NCBI GenBank assembly: GCA_024220525.1
Contig: JAMYWO010000179.1
Span: 24,803-82,096, forward strand
Source: Cochliopodium minus
Taxonomy: Eukaryota > Discosea > Himatismenida > Cochliopodiidae
Direction: 5' to 3'
Length of the DNA: 57,294 nucleotides
Shown: positions 21,001 to 32,128 of the stretch, one piece after another
Layout of the letters: each line of letters begins with the position of its first letter
Position numbering within the stretch: the first letter of the stretch is position 1
Position numbers and translations under genes: made by a program
The notes under the pieces: generated by a model
Told to the model about the DNA's origin: nothing
What the model saw: the letters and a program-made list of their open reading frames with translations, nothing else
Databases searched by the model: none

Positions 21001-21892
21001 TCCCTCAAAACTTACTTTTTTGACAAACCTTCTTTTTCCCTCGAAAAGTTTCTCAACCTAAAAGAAGGTTCCACCATATTTTTTTTATTTTTTTTTGTTT
21101 ATTCCGCTTTTTTTGGCTGTGTTTTTTTTAAATCTTATTTGTTTTTTTTTATTTATTTTAATTTTTTTTTATTTATTTTAATTTTTTTTTAATTTAATTT
21201 TAATTTTTTTTTTATCTTATTTTCTATTAGAATTCTCTTGTAATGTCTCATAGATCTATTTTATTTTTCTTCTTGTATTTTTTATTTTTGAACATTTATT
21301 TATTTTGATTTTAATTTTTTTATTTTAATTTATTTCTTTATTTTTTTTTTTTCAATATTTTTTTTATTTTTATTTGTTATTTTGATTTTAATTTTTTTAT
21401 TTCAATTTATTTCTTTATTTTTTATTTTTTTATTTTATTGATATTAAAAATTTCATTTCATTTTATTTTTCAATTTTTCATATTAATTATTTACATCTTC
21501 ATTTATTTATTTCTTAAAAAAAAAAAAATGAAAGACAAAAAAAGCAAAGAGATGCTGGCAAAGTACTACACAAAGTTCAGGAACCCATCGCAAGCAGCAA
21601 AAATCTACTTCCAACTCGCCAACGCGCAAAACCTGCCACTCCACATCGAAGAAAGGATAAACTACCTCAAAAACGCCATAGAAACAATCAACAAACACAA
21701 CATCATCTTCTCCAACAACTTTTACGAAAACGTCGTCTATCTTTTCAACTTGTCCGTTTGTCAACTCAATGTTTATGAGGCTTTGTTGTTTCTTCAGCAG
21801 CAGTCTCGCAGGGTTTCTTCTTCTGCTTTGGACCGCCTTTTTCATGGCCCTTTGCTTGATTTCAACCAGCTCAACGAGCTTGCTGCCAAGTT
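18082..21892 (+). CDS. NUP155: Nucleoporin NUP155/NUP170, C terminus missing
   Basis: Five exons: 18082-18431, about 18494-18684, about 18746-20491, about 20761-21067 and about 21529-21892, giving roughly 1,000 residues. The N-terminal part is the beta-propeller with VGSENGRIFLGGSDGNLYEI, the Nup155 signature, and SFLTWNIIDPIARIRVDD. The C-terminal part is an alpha-solenoid (KYYTKFRNPSQAAKIYFQLA, HIEERINYLKNAIETI). NUP155 is a linker of the inner ring of the nuclear pore. The family usually has about 1,350-1,400 residues; this copy stops at LNELAAK with a donor, and the next exon is lost in the 22025-22143 N gap. Codons GTAAG(T) and GTAAAA serve as donors. Introns 3 and 4 are ATTTTTT-rich. 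Confidence 0.9.
20505..20640 (+). repeat. (ATTTTTT)n intronic microsatellite
   Basis: Long run of ATTTTTT units inside NUP155 intron 3, T-rich on the sense strand. No coding content; a translated open frame across it is low complexity only. Confidence 0.85.
21068..21528 (+). other. T-rich intron of NUP155
   Basis: About 460 bp between the exon ending near FLNLKEG and the next exon at KDKKSKEMLAKYY. T-rich throughout with an A-run before the acceptor. No other gene is seen. Confidence 0.6.
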
Positions 21893-22024
21893 AATCTTTT
21901 TTTATTAATATTATTTTTCAGATTTTATTTTTTGATCAATTTTTATATTTTTTATTTTTTTATTTTTTTATTTTTTATTTTTTTATTTTTTATTTTTTAT
22001 TTTTTTATTTTTTTATTTTTTTAT

Positions 22025-22143
22025 NNNNNNNNNNNNNNNNNNNNNNNNNNNNNNNNNNNNNNNNNNNNNNNNNNNNNNNNNNNNNNNNNNNNNNNNNNNN
22101 NNNNNNNNNNNNNNNNNNNNNNNNNNNNNNNNNNNNNNNNNNN
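22025..22143. other. Assembly gap of 119 N
   Basis: A run of N. To its left NUP155 (plus strand) is missing its C-terminal exons; to its right the formin (minus strand) is missing most of FH2. The two lost 3' ends would need far more than 119 bp, so the gap length is nominal or the join is wrong. Confidence 0.95.
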
Positions 22144-22171
22144 AAATAAAAAATAGTGAAAAATATGTTAC

Positions 22172-25100
22172 CTCTAAATTGAGAAAGCATGATACCAATG
22201 TTGTTGGATCTTTTTACGTCAAAAATGGTGATTTTAGTACTGGTGGGAGCTTTCTTCTCTACTTGTTGAGGTGTCGATTCAGATTCCGAGAATTGAGGTT
22301 GAACAGCAGTACCAAATAACTTTTCTATTTCGGATGCAGGAATTGGTACTTTATCCCTTTTTTTTCAACAAAATTTAGATTTTAAAAAAATATAAACATT
22401 TTAAATAAAAATATAAACAAATAATAATTTTAAAAAAATCGTGAAAAATAAAAATTTTAACCATTTAAGCTCTTTCCAAATGGATTTGGAAATGTGATTG
22501 TTGGGGACTTTCTTCCAGTAAAGTTGGCGCATTTTGGATTTAGGTTTAGGTCTGGTTTCGTTGAGATCCTTGTCCAAAGAAGCGCTGCTGCCGACATTAG
22601 TGAGACCACCACCAAAAGGAGGAGGAGGAGGCATACCACCCATGTCACCACCAGGAGGAGGGGGAGGAGGTCCAAAAGAATCACCACCAGGAGGAGGAGG
22701 AGGCATAGGAGGAGGGGAAGAATCGGTAGTTTCAATGATGGGGCTGGGAAGAGAAGGACGATCAGAAGATTGATCCATTTTCATCAAGTTTGCAGAAGTG
22801 GGATCTGCTTTCTCCAAAAATTCAAACTTTGCTTTGTTGAGATTTTCTGGGGAGGAGACTATTTGGTTGTAGCTTTGGAGGATACTTTTTGGGTATCCCT
22901 CAAAGATGGCATGTTGATTGATGATGATAAATTCGAAAAGGGTGTTGAGTTTTTGGAGATCTTTGAGGGGATCCAATGGTTCGAAAAGATTAGGTGCGAA
23001 CACAATGGAAAGGTTGGAAGGACCCATTTTATTGACAGATTGATTTGCAGACACTTTGGAAAGAAATTGGAGAAGAAACTTTAAAAGAGAAATTCTGGAT
23101 TCGCTGATGAGAATAAAGATCATTTGAAGTGCTTCTATCTTGGCCTCTACTTCTGTGAATTCATTGATTTTAAGCAAAGCTTCAGTGTATTTCTTTTCAA
23201 CCAAAGGATCAGGAAGCTCTCTCAAAAAGTTTTTGACGATGTTGGAAATCAAGTGAGGATCATAATTTTCAGTGAAAAAGTACAAGCCATTATCGATACT
23301 TTCTTTCAATTCGCTCAACTTGGAAAGTTCACCAGAGATTCTAAAGATACCCTCCACATCCATCGCATTGCTTTCCAACCAACTGATAGCAGAGGAAAAA
23401 AAGATGGGGACTTGGCTGGACTCTCTTGCTTGGAGAGAATCCAAAGAAATTCCAAACACCCTTGTTCCTGGCATTTCTCCTTTTGCTTTCTCCAATTTTG
23501 GGAATTCCAAGTTGGATTGAGGAACGATTTGAGTGGTAAGAGATTTGTAGGCCAACATTTGAAAAATGTTTTTGGTGGTCACTTTGGAAGGGACTATTTT
23601 GTTGGGAGATCTGCTTTGCAATTCACTGATTTCTTTTTCCAATTTGGAAATGGTGCAGTTGGCATTATCCACTTTTTTCTCCAATTCTTGGATGCGAGAG
23701 GTGTGTTTGTTTTCCACCAAAAGCAATTCTTGTTTGTGATCTAACTCAAGTGTTTTGAGCTTTTGAGAGTGTTTGGAAGCAAGATCGAGGAGCTCTCTTT
23801 GGTGAGATTCCAACAAATCGGTGTGTCTCTTGGAAGATTCATTGGTGATGTTGTCAAGTTTGATTTGAAGGTTTTTTCTTTCTTCTTCCAATTTTCCCAC
23901 TTTCTTTTTCACCTCTTTCACTTCTATTTTGTTTTCCAAAAGATCCTTGATTTCTTTAAATTCGAGTTGTGTTGTATTTCCAAGATTCAAAACTCTTTGA
24001 AGAAAGTTTTCGATCAACTCCCATGCCTTTTGTCCAGATTCGTTATCTTTGGGTAACAAAGAAAGACTATGCATGACGCAAACGAAAGAGGTTTTGATTT
24101 TGGGATCCAGATTGACCTGATTACGAATGAGAGAAGCAAGTTGAACAGGATCAGAGATATCCACGTTATCTATGATCACATCTTCATTATCATCCTCCAT
24201 CTCTTCCAAAAAGAGATCCAATTGTTGATCCAACTCTTCATTTCCTATGATTTTGAGAGAATGCGCCATCTCTTTGACACCCAAAGCAAGAAATTCTTTT
24301 CTCAAATCCAATCTATCCTCTATTTTCTCTGGAATGTTTACAATCGCATTGATCAACAACATGGTGTTTACTTTTACTTTGATGTTATCGGTATTGAGTT
24401 TTAGGACAAGATTGGAGAATCTTTTTCTTTCTCTATGTTTCTCTTTGTACTTTTCAAATGCTCTGATCACTTTTTTGTGCCCCTCCGCTCCAAAGCAACA
24501 TCCAGTAGCCAAGATTTTGAGAACGGTGTCTTGTACTTGGTTGCTATCGTTATCCAAAGATAAAGCAATCGTTTCGAAAAAGTTTTTTACTTCCATCGCC
24601 TCATTCAGACCTATTTGTTCATTGAGGATGGTTTCAATACACTCAACCAGTTGAATATTCACGTCGATGTGTTCATTTTCGTTTTTGTTTCTTGTCTTCA
24701 CACTCAATGTTTCACTCAATAATTCTAATCCTCCCAATGTCAAAAAATCAGAGATGAATTCTTCATCGCAATTTTGTAATTTCTCATTCAAATCAGTCAA
24801 AACAGAAAGAGATGGATTCACTTTGATCAAATTGTAATATTTTTCTGGTGTTCCTTCTTCCTCCGATGGCAAATCCTCGAAATTGTTATCCAATGAATCC
24901 AATTTTGATAAAAGATCAATTGATCCCTGGCTCGCTTGTAAAGATAAAAAAGATAATTCATCACCAATACTTTTGTAAACTTGTGGTTTTTCTGGTGTTT
25001 TTACTAATTTTATTATTGGTTTTTTTTCTGGTGTTTTTAAAGGAGATGATATTGCTGATGAGATATATTCAAATCTATACACATAACCAACTAAAATTCA

Positions 25101-25610
25101 TTTTTGATTTAAAGTTAAACATTAATTTATTAAATTTATATTTTTACCTTGTTCAAAACTTGGATCACTAATCCCTGTGATTATTAATGAAATCATATCA
25201 GATGTTTTGAGTTTTGTTTTGCTTTCTTTTTTTAATTTGTTCCCATTCAAATAGGTTCCATTTGATCTAATAAAGAGAAGTATTTAAAATATTAATATTT
25301 TTTTTATTCAATTGTTATAAGAAAGGGAAAATTTGGAAAATTAATGTTTCAAAGATAAGTTTCTTACGAGAAATCAGTAATGAATACTTCATTATTTATT
25401 CTTGTCAATATGAAATGATTTGTTGAAATAATTTTGTTATCAAATACTATATCACATTTATCACTTCTACCAAATACAATTACCTTAAAAATAATAAAAA
25501 TTTTAGATAAATTTCAAAAATAAAAAGTTATTCTTTAAAATTACATCTTTTTTCAAAGGAATTGATGGTATTTTCTTATGCAATGATACAAGATTTCCCC
25601 AAACAGACAT
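22172..25610 (-). CDS. FHA-FH3-RhoGAP-FH1-FH2 formin, 5' part
   Basis: Starts at ATG 25610 (MSVWGNLVSLHKKIPSIPLK). Short exons then encode an FHA domain: VIVFGRSDKCDIVFDN, TNHFILTRINNEVFITDFS, SSNGTYLNGNKL. A long exon (to about 22460) carries a helical GBD/FH3-like region and a coiled coil (about 23560-23950). A RhoGAP domain follows with arginine finger GIFRISGELSKL and PSNLSIVFAPNLF. FH1 has repeats of PPPPPPGG. The beginning of FH2 reads KMRQLYWKKVPNNHI, WKELKWDKVPIPASEIEKLF and SNNIGIMLSQFR. The last visible exon ends ...AGA G with donor GTAACA at 22171, phase 1. The continuation probably lies at 57292-56081. Formins nucleate actin; the RhoGAP would switch off Rho-family GTPases. Confidence 0.9.
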
Positions 25611-25899
25611 TTACACTATTAAATACAGTATTAAATATTTTTCTTTGATTTTTTTTTTCTTTAATTATTTGAACTTAAATTTTAATTTTAAAATAAATAA
25701 AGATACATTTTAAGATCTTTGAATCCTCCTTCGTATGTGAAGGTTAACTAAAAATTGTAATTAGATTTTGAATTGGAAATTCAAATATAATTACAATTAT
25801 TTTCAATTTTAAAATAATGAAATTAAATTGAAAATAAAACAAAATAATGAACAAAAAAAATAAAAACAAAGTTTCAATTTTCTTGAATTCTTTTTAATT

Positions 25900-26934
25900 T
25901 TAATTTTTTTTTACAGGAGTTAAATTTTTTTTTGGAGTATCTCCAAAAGAACTAAAGGGAGAAGGAGATTTCAAAGGGCTTCTATAGCTTGCTCTGAGTT
26001 GAGAATGGGGAGATTTAAGATCAAAAGGGCTTTGAAATTTTTTGACGAGGTTTGATTGTTTTCTTTTGTTTGATTGTTCGGTCAATTTGAAAGCGATCAA
26101 CTCTCTTTGGGGAGTATCAGGTATCTTAAACTTATTTTGTGAAAGCATATCTTTAGATAATCTTTGGGGAGTAGAATCTACTGTACCCCAAGTCATAAGA
26201 GGAGAAGATTCAACTAAAAGATTCGGAGTTGAAACAAAACCATATCCATTCACTCTGGGAGATTCTGTGGGAACGGCATAAAGCTTATCCAGATCATAAT
26301 TTTTGAGTGTTTTCCTCGTTGAAGAAGTATCAGAATGAAAATAAACATCATCAAAACCATTCATCTCCTTTTTCTTGTCCTTCTCTTGGGGAATGGCTAA
26401 GGTATTAAAGTCTATTCTTGTATTTTTGGGAATGATCACTCTATCTATGTGTTCCACTTCTTTATCTCCTGGAAGACTTGTGATGGTGCCACTTCTTATA
26501 TTTTTGATGCTTTTATTTTCTGGGGGAATGAACATTAATTCATTCTTTGCTTTATAATCCCATGTCAGCATTTTTATTTCTGAATCTGATTTTTCTTCCA
26601 CATTTTTTAATTCTTTCAATTTTTCTTCCTGTTTATTCCACCATTTCTTCCTATTCGAATTTTGTATATCTTCTTGTTTTATTTGCTCATATGAGAAATT
26701 ATCTTCACTTGTATGTTTTGCGAGGAAATGATCAAGTGATATTTTTCTCTTTTTTTCATTCTGCTCTTCTCCCTTGAAATCATCACCTTCTTTTTCATTA
26801 TCTGGGAAATAATCCCTTTTGATTATTTCGCTAATTTTTGATATATATTCATCTTCTTCTAATACTTTGGTTTTTGATGATGTCAGTTTAATATCATCAT
26901 AATTTGAGTATATTTTTGATAGTTGTTGACTCAT
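25900..26934 (-). CDS. ESS2: ESS2/DGCR14-like spliceosome-associated protein
   Basis: Single exon of 344 residues from ATG 26934. Family signatures in order: LEEDEYISKISEIIKRDYFP, SLDHFLAKHTSEDNFSYEQI, IIPKNTRIDFNTLAIP, NGYGFVSTPNLLVESSPLMT with WGTVDSTPQRL, and IPDTPQRELIAFKLTEQ. The C-terminal tail has SP-rich repeats (SPFDLKSPHSQLRASYRSPL). ESS2 associates with the spliceosomal C complex in the nucleus and affects splicing fidelity. It is shorter than the human protein (about 470) but all core blocks are present. Many SP/TP sites suggest CDK- or MAPK-type phosphorylation. Transcribed in the same direction as the formin upstream of it on the minus strand. Confidence 0.92.
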   Translation of the reverse strand: MSQQLSKIYSNYDDIKLTSSKTKVLEEDEYISKISEIIKRDYFPDNEKEGDDFKGEEQNEKKRKISLDHFLAKHTSEDNFSYEQIKQEDIQNSNRKKWWNKQEEKLKELKNVEEKSDSEIKMLTWDYKAKNELMFIPPENKSIKNIRSGTITSLPGDKEVEHIDRVIIPKNTRIDFNTLAIPQEKDKKKEMNGFDDVYFHSDTSSTRKTLKNYDLDKLYAVPTESPRVNGYGFVSTPNLLVESSPLMTWGTVDSTPQRLSKDMLSQNKFKIPDTPQRELIAFKLTEQSNKRKQSNLVKKFQSPFDLKSPHSQLRASYRSPLKSPSPFSSFGDTPKKNLTPVKKN

Positions 26935-27038
26935 AAACCAATTTTTTTTTTATTTTTGAGGTATATTTGAAAAATTATTAATTATTAATTTTGGGATTGT
27001 TTGAAATACAATGAAAGTATGCTGGAAAAAAAATTGTA

Positions 27039-28409
27039 TTACAAAAGAGTTTTAATAAAATTATCGAAAAAAAAAGATTTGGTAAAACGGTTGAAGCTAT
27101 CTTCTTTGAGCATTTTATAAGTTTGTGATTTGCAAGACTTAAAAACATCGTATTGCATAAGGGATTTATCCAATTTAATTTTTGTCAGAAATTCACGTGC
27201 ATAAGAAGGTATGTTAATTTGGCGAGGAGCATGTTCGACAATAAACTCTTCGTAAATATTGTCAAATAAACTATTTCTTATCTCCTCTGATATGGAAGAG
27301 TAATTTTCTTCAAAATGATTCGATACATCATAGAAATCAAGATTCTCATCACAATACTCACTCCTTAAAAACTAAAGGTTTTTTTTCAAAATAATTAAAT
27401 TAAAATTCAAATTTAATTTAAAAGGAATAAGCAATAAAAAATAATAATAAACCTCTAAAAAGAATTGCTTCCCTCTTTCGTTTTCCATAAATTGAGGAAA
27501 TGAACTACAAAGTTTTTTTTTTTTTGAAGATAAATATTTAATTATTTTTTTTTTAATTTGTTTTTTTATTTTTTTATCATACCTCCACTTTTCAGAAAGA
27601 TCAATCATATTTTGGATGTTTTCAATTTCTTCATCAGTACAATGTCCCATTCTTTCTTTTGTGAGCAACCAAGAGATGATTCTAGGAGTGCCAAGTAAAC
27701 AAACATTGATGCTCGGAGAGAGAAGAGGATTATCTTTTACCAAAATTTCTTCCAAAGTTTTAATTTTTGTAAGACTTAATGGTAGGGAGGATATAAAATT
27801 ATTTTCAAAGGATAGTTTTTTAATAGATTGGAATTTGGAGATTGCTTCTGGTATCTCCGACAATAAATTATTGTTTAAATTTAATTCTTTTAAATTCAAA
27901 AGGAAAAATAAATTTGTTGGGAGCGAATCGATCCTATTTCCTTCCAAATTCAATATTGTTAATGCAGATAAAAGATTAATGTTATCAGGCAATGTATATA
28001 AAAAATTATTGGAAAGATTAATCGTTTTCAGTATTTGCCCTGTTGATGTATTCTTTGATTTGAATAATTTCAAAACCTTTTAATTGGAAATATGAAATTC
28101 TTAATATTATTGGAGATGGATTTCAATTTAATATAAATTTTTATATATGATTATAATTTTTTTTTATAGGAGATTTACATCGCTCTTCTTGAATTCATCT
28201 ATTTTATTATTGCACAATATTAATACAGAGGGTGAATTTTTTTCAATTATTTTATCTATTGGAATGGTATATAATTTTGTATTTGACAAGTCTATTATCT
28301 CATTTTTAAATGAAATCAATTCATCAACCTTCATACTCATATTTCTATTTCTCCTTATATTGAGGTTATTTCCATTTACCTGAACATTATTGTTGTTGCT
28401 ATCTTTCAT
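27039..28409 (-). CDS. LRR-RGS protein
   Basis: Four exons: 28409 to about 28171, about 28082-27587, about 27506-27454 and about 27372-27039. After an Asn-rich N terminus come about six leucine-rich repeats: ILKTINLSNNFLYTLPDNIN, LTILNLEGNRIDSLPTNLF, LKELNLNNNLLSEIPEAI, IKKLSFENNFISSLPLSL. Then comes an RGS domain spread over two exons: FPQFMENERGKQFFLE joined to FLRSEYCDENLDFYDVSNH, then IYEEFIVEHAPRQINIPS, DVFKSCKSQTYKMLKEDSF. The splice (GAG|TTT) restores the classic FLxSEYCxENLxF core. RGS domains speed GTP hydrolysis by G-alpha subunits; the LRRs would choose a partner. I do not recall this fusion as a common architecture. Confidence 0.85.
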
Positions 28410-28675
28410 TTTTTTTTTTATTTTATCAAATATTTTGAAATTTATTTGATTCCTAAAGATTGCTTTTATTAATCAAATTGTTATATTGAATACTGACAAA
28501 CATTTGATTTTAATTCTAATTTCTCAACTTTTCAAAAAAAAATTTTTTTCCAAGTAAAAAATATTTGCATCAAGAAATAAAAATATAAAAAATATAAATA
28601 AAAAAAAAATAAAAATTGTTGTTAAAAAAATTCTAACACAGGCAAATTTTATATATAATAACAAGATTGTTAAAA

Positions 28676-29511
28676 ATGGATGGAAAAATGATAGATTATT
28701 ACAACCTTTCCAAGGATATAAAAAATGGCACAGCTATTTTGGTTCTCATCAAAAAAATTTTGAATGATCCTGATATTTTTGTATTTGGAGAGTTTTTGGA
28801 ACTAGAATTAGTCAAGAATTTTCAAAATTCAAGCAATCAAGATGAAATAAAAACATACCAATTATTAGAATTATTTGCTTATGGAAATTGGAAAGATTAT
28901 ATAAATAATAAAGGTAAAAAGATAAATAAAAATAACATTCTTTTTTTTAAAGCATAACTTTATAAACCAAAGAAAAATATGGAGAATTGACAAATGTACA
29001 ACAAAAAAAATTAAAACAATTAACAATTGTGTCATTGGGATCAAAAAATAAGCAAATTCCTTATAATCTCTTGGTGCAAGACTTGGAAATAAAAAGTGTT
29101 CGTGAATTGGAAGATTTGGTGCTTGATACCTTCTATCAAGAATTGGTAGCAGGAAAGTTAGATCAAATCAATTCTTTAATCCATATTGATAAAGTAAAAG
29201 CAAGAGATATACGTCTCAACGATCTCAATTTGATGAATGATAAACTTTTGATTTGGATTCAAAAATCTGAAGAACTTGAAAAAAAAATTAGTGATAGCAT
29301 CTCCCTCTCCCAAAAAAAATTTAAAGAATTTGCGACCGAAAAAGTTTTATTCGAAGAAGAATTACAAAAGAAAATAATTGAAGTGAATAAACTTTTGGAG
29401 GAAAAGGGCGGGGAAAATGATCATCAAAATCCTGGTGGAAGAAGACACAGAAAGAGAAATCCAAGTGATCTTATTGGTGGAAGATCCTTCATGAAGAGAT
29501 TTAGAAATTAA
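28676..29511 (+). CDS. CSN7: COP9 signalosome subunit 7 (PCI domain)
   Basis: Two exons, 28676-28914 and about 28975-29511, giving about 258 residues. Exon 1 is the helical N terminus (LELFAYGNWKDYINN). Exon 2 has the PCI winged-helix signature: YGELTNVQQKKLKQLTIVSL, IPYNLLVQDLEIKSVRELED, VAGKLDQINSLIHIDKVKAR, RDIRLNDLNLMNDKL. A coiled helix (EELQKKIIEVNKLLEEK) and a basic tail (GRRHRKRNPSD) follow. CSN7 is a scaffold subunit of the complex that removes NEDD8 from cullins, so it connects to SCF ligases such as those the F-box pair may serve. The start was chosen as the first ATG after an AT-rich leader. Confidence 0.9.
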
Positions 29512-29659
29512 TTTCAATTTCTTTTCATTTCATCAAATTTCATTCATCCAATAAAATATTTTTAAATTATAAACTCAATAATCATTTTCTTCACTTCACT
29601 ATATTCCATTTCATACTATCCGAATATGCTTATTTTGTTCAATCAAAAAAAAAAAAAAA

Positions 29660-30323
29660 ATGATAAAATCAACAAATTCTGTTTTATTCATTTGTGATGT
29701 CCAAGAAGCTTTCAGAAATAAAATTGTTGGAATCAACTCTGTTTTGCATGGTTGCAAATATTTGGTAAATATATCTTTTGGAAAACAAATAACACATTGA
29801 TTGTTAATCAAAAAACAGTCAAAAGTATGTAATGAATTAAAGGTTCCTATTGTTATATCTGAACAATTGCCCGAAAAATTGGGAAAAACATGCAAAGAAA
29901 TAAATACAACAAATATCAAATTATTATATTCAAAATCTCAATTCTCAATGGTAACTGATCAGGTCGATAAAGTATTGGAAGAATTAAGACCCAAAAATAT
30001 AATTTTGGCAGGTAAAAAATTTCCTTTCAATAAACTTTTTTTAATTCCTTTCAAAAGGAATGGAAGCACATGTTTGCATTCTTCAAACAACATTGGCACT
30101 CAAAGAAAGGGGATTCTTCGTTCACATTGCTTGTGATGCCACTTCCAGTCAAAAAAAATACGACAGGAAATTTGCATTTGAAAGAATCAAACAATCTGGT
30201 GGTTATTTGTCGACTTATGAAAGTATTTGTTTCCAATTATTAGAAGATGCAAAACATCCTAGTTTTAAAAACCTCCTCCCATTGTTCAAAGAAGAAAGAC
30301 CTGATCCTGAAATTGATTTTTGA
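29660..30323 (+). CDS. Isochorismatase-domain hydrolase (ISOC1/2-like)
   Basis: Three exons: 29660-29766, about 29818-30011 and about 30058-30323, giving about 188 residues. Motifs: SVLFICDVQEAFRNK (catalytic Asp), LKVPIVISEQLPEKLGKTC, YSKSQFSMVTDQV (Lys region), GMEAHVCILQTTL (catalytic Cys), VHIACDATSSQKKYDR, SGGYLSTYESICFQLLEDA. The order and length match cytosolic/mitochondrial ISOC1/ISOC2-type cysteine hydrolases, whose natural substrate is not settled. No targeting peptide is evident. The second splice joins GCA G to GA ATG, restoring GMEAHVC. Confidence 0.92.
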
Positions 30324-30409
30324 TTCTTTATTCAAAAGATTGATTGAAGAATTAATAAATTTTAATCTATTTTTTTATTCACACTCTGAATTTTGTTATA
30401 TTTTATCAA

Positions 30410-30719
30410 TCATTTCGAAAATTTATCAGTTTTAATATCTTCCTCTTCTTCTTCATCCAAATCGATCAATATTCTTTGATATTTAATATTTGATCTTTTC
30501 TTTTTGTAGATCAGTATTATGATTGAAATTATTATCAAAATGATTATTAGACCACATCCTGATATTATCAAAGCTGTATTTGTCTAATTTGTATTGTAAA
30601 TCAATAGGGAAAAATTTTAATTTTAAATTTACCTTGCCACCTAACAAAGACATCCAATTTTTGGAATGTGTTCCATTTCTATTTACAATTTCATCGGGAA
30701 ATCTTTGTTGATTGATCAT
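30410..30719 (-). CDS. Small single-pass membrane protein, unrecognised
   Basis: Two exons, 30719 to about 30633 and about 30585-30410, giving about 87 residues. The N terminus (MINQQRFPDEIVNRNGTHSK) is polar with an N-x-T sequon (NGT). One strongly hydrophobic segment follows (LIISGCGLIIILIIISIIIL). The tail is basic then acidic (YKKKRSNIKYQ, DLDEEEEED). This looks like a bitopic protein with a cytosolic tail. Only 81 bp separate its start from that of BRCC36, so the two share a bidirectional promoter region. Confidence 0.55.
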
Positions 30720-30800
30720 GATTTTTAAGTGTTGAGCTCAAATTAGAATTCCTTTCAATTTTTTATTTTCTTTCGAATATAATTAATAAAAATAAAAGAA

Positions 30801-32087
30801 ATGAGCTGTTCTAAAGTATATATTACTTCTGAAGTTTTTGCAGTTTGTGTACAACATGCATTAACCACTGAAAGAGAAGAAGTTATGGGATTATTACTTG
30901 GAGATTGCAAGGAAGAAGTAAAAATAAAAAAATTACCTTTCAAATTGAAATAATTTACTAATTTCTTTGATAAGAGTATGATATTTGATCTCTTTCAATT
31001 TAAATTTTTGTTATATAAAGGATAATGGATTAATTACTACCATTTGGGCGGTTCAAGTATTACAAAGAATAGATAAAAGAAAAGATAGAGTGGAAGTATC
31101 TGATGAACAAATCATTTTTGCACAAGAAAAAGCAGAAAAGTTGACAAAAGAAACTGGAAGATATACAAGAGTGATAGGTTGGTATCATTCACATCCCCAC
31201 ATCACCATTCATCCTTCCCATATCGATTTGGGAACTCAAAAAAATTACCAGCAATTACACGAAGGTTTTGTTGGATTGATTTTTTCGTGCTTTGATGAAA
31301 GCAATCAAACAAAAGTAAAAAATTCTTTGCCATTCATAATCCTTGAAATTTTCATCATATACAAAATTTGGAAAAACAAATTAATTTTTTTCACTTTGAT
31401 AGAAAGGATCAATTCAAGTGATTGCATTTCAAACAGTTAATTCGAGGAATGAAATTACAAATATCAAACCTACTATCAGAGAAAATGTTCAAAAAAGCAA
31501 CGAAAAATCGGAGAATTCACCAAAAACAGAAGAGATTAAATCTCAAAAATCAATTTCCATTAATGCTGGACCATGGATGGTTCTTTCAGTTGATTTAGAA
31601 ACCACCCATCTCAAAGATATTTCTTCGAATGATTATAAATATGAAAATTCAAGAATGATGAGCGAACAAGAATTCATCACCTCCACTATCCACGAAACAA
31701 ATAATTCGTAAACAAAAACAAAGAAATCTTTCAGATTTTGTATCAAATTTAAATTATTTCTTATTCTTTAGGGGATTATATCAAAAAAACATTCCTCTAT
31801 CTATTGTTCCACCTTTTGATAATTCAGAAAATACATTGAATCAGCTAACTTATTTACAATCAATTTTGATGGAAGAAGATAAAAACTTGTTTATAAATTC
31901 TTTGTCCAATCAAAAAGAAATCCACCCTTTTTCTTACATGTACAGCACTGCTGTTTATCAAAAACAGTTGGTTAAATTGATCGAGTTTGGTTGTGTTCCT
32001 CTACATTCCATGTTTCAACAAAGACTTGAGTACAATAAAAGAAGAATAGAGGAATTAGAAGAATTAAAAAAAAAATTGTCAAAATAA
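30801..32087 (+). CDS. BRCC3: BRCC36-type JAMM deubiquitinase
   Basis: Four exons: 30801-30918, 31021-31314, about 31402-31708 and about 31772-32087. Starts MSCSKVYITSEVFAVCVQHA. The JAMM zinc site is complete: catalytic Glu in REEVMGLLLG, and GWYHSHPHITIHPSHIDLG (H-x-H...S-x-x-D). NAGPWMVLSVDLETT and the C-terminal helix FQQRLEYNKRRIEELEELKK match BRCC36. It cleaves Lys63-linked ubiquitin chains in the BRCA1-A and BRISC complexes, working with an Abraxas-type partner through the C-terminal helices. The linker after residue about 150 is Ser/Asn/Lys-rich and longer than usual. CSN7, from another JAMM-enzyme complex, lies 2 kb upstream, probably by chance. Confidence 0.92.
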
Positions 32088-32128
32088 ATTAAATAATCAA
32101 AAATTTTAAAATAAATTAAAACAATCAT

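Noticed and set aside
22494-24654. Long plus-strand open frames (196, 206, 111 and 135 codons) opposite the formin
   Set aside because: They are antisense shadows. The minus strand carries RhoGAP, FH1 and coiled-coil motifs; the plus frames are arginine/glycine or hydrophobic artefacts with no motif.
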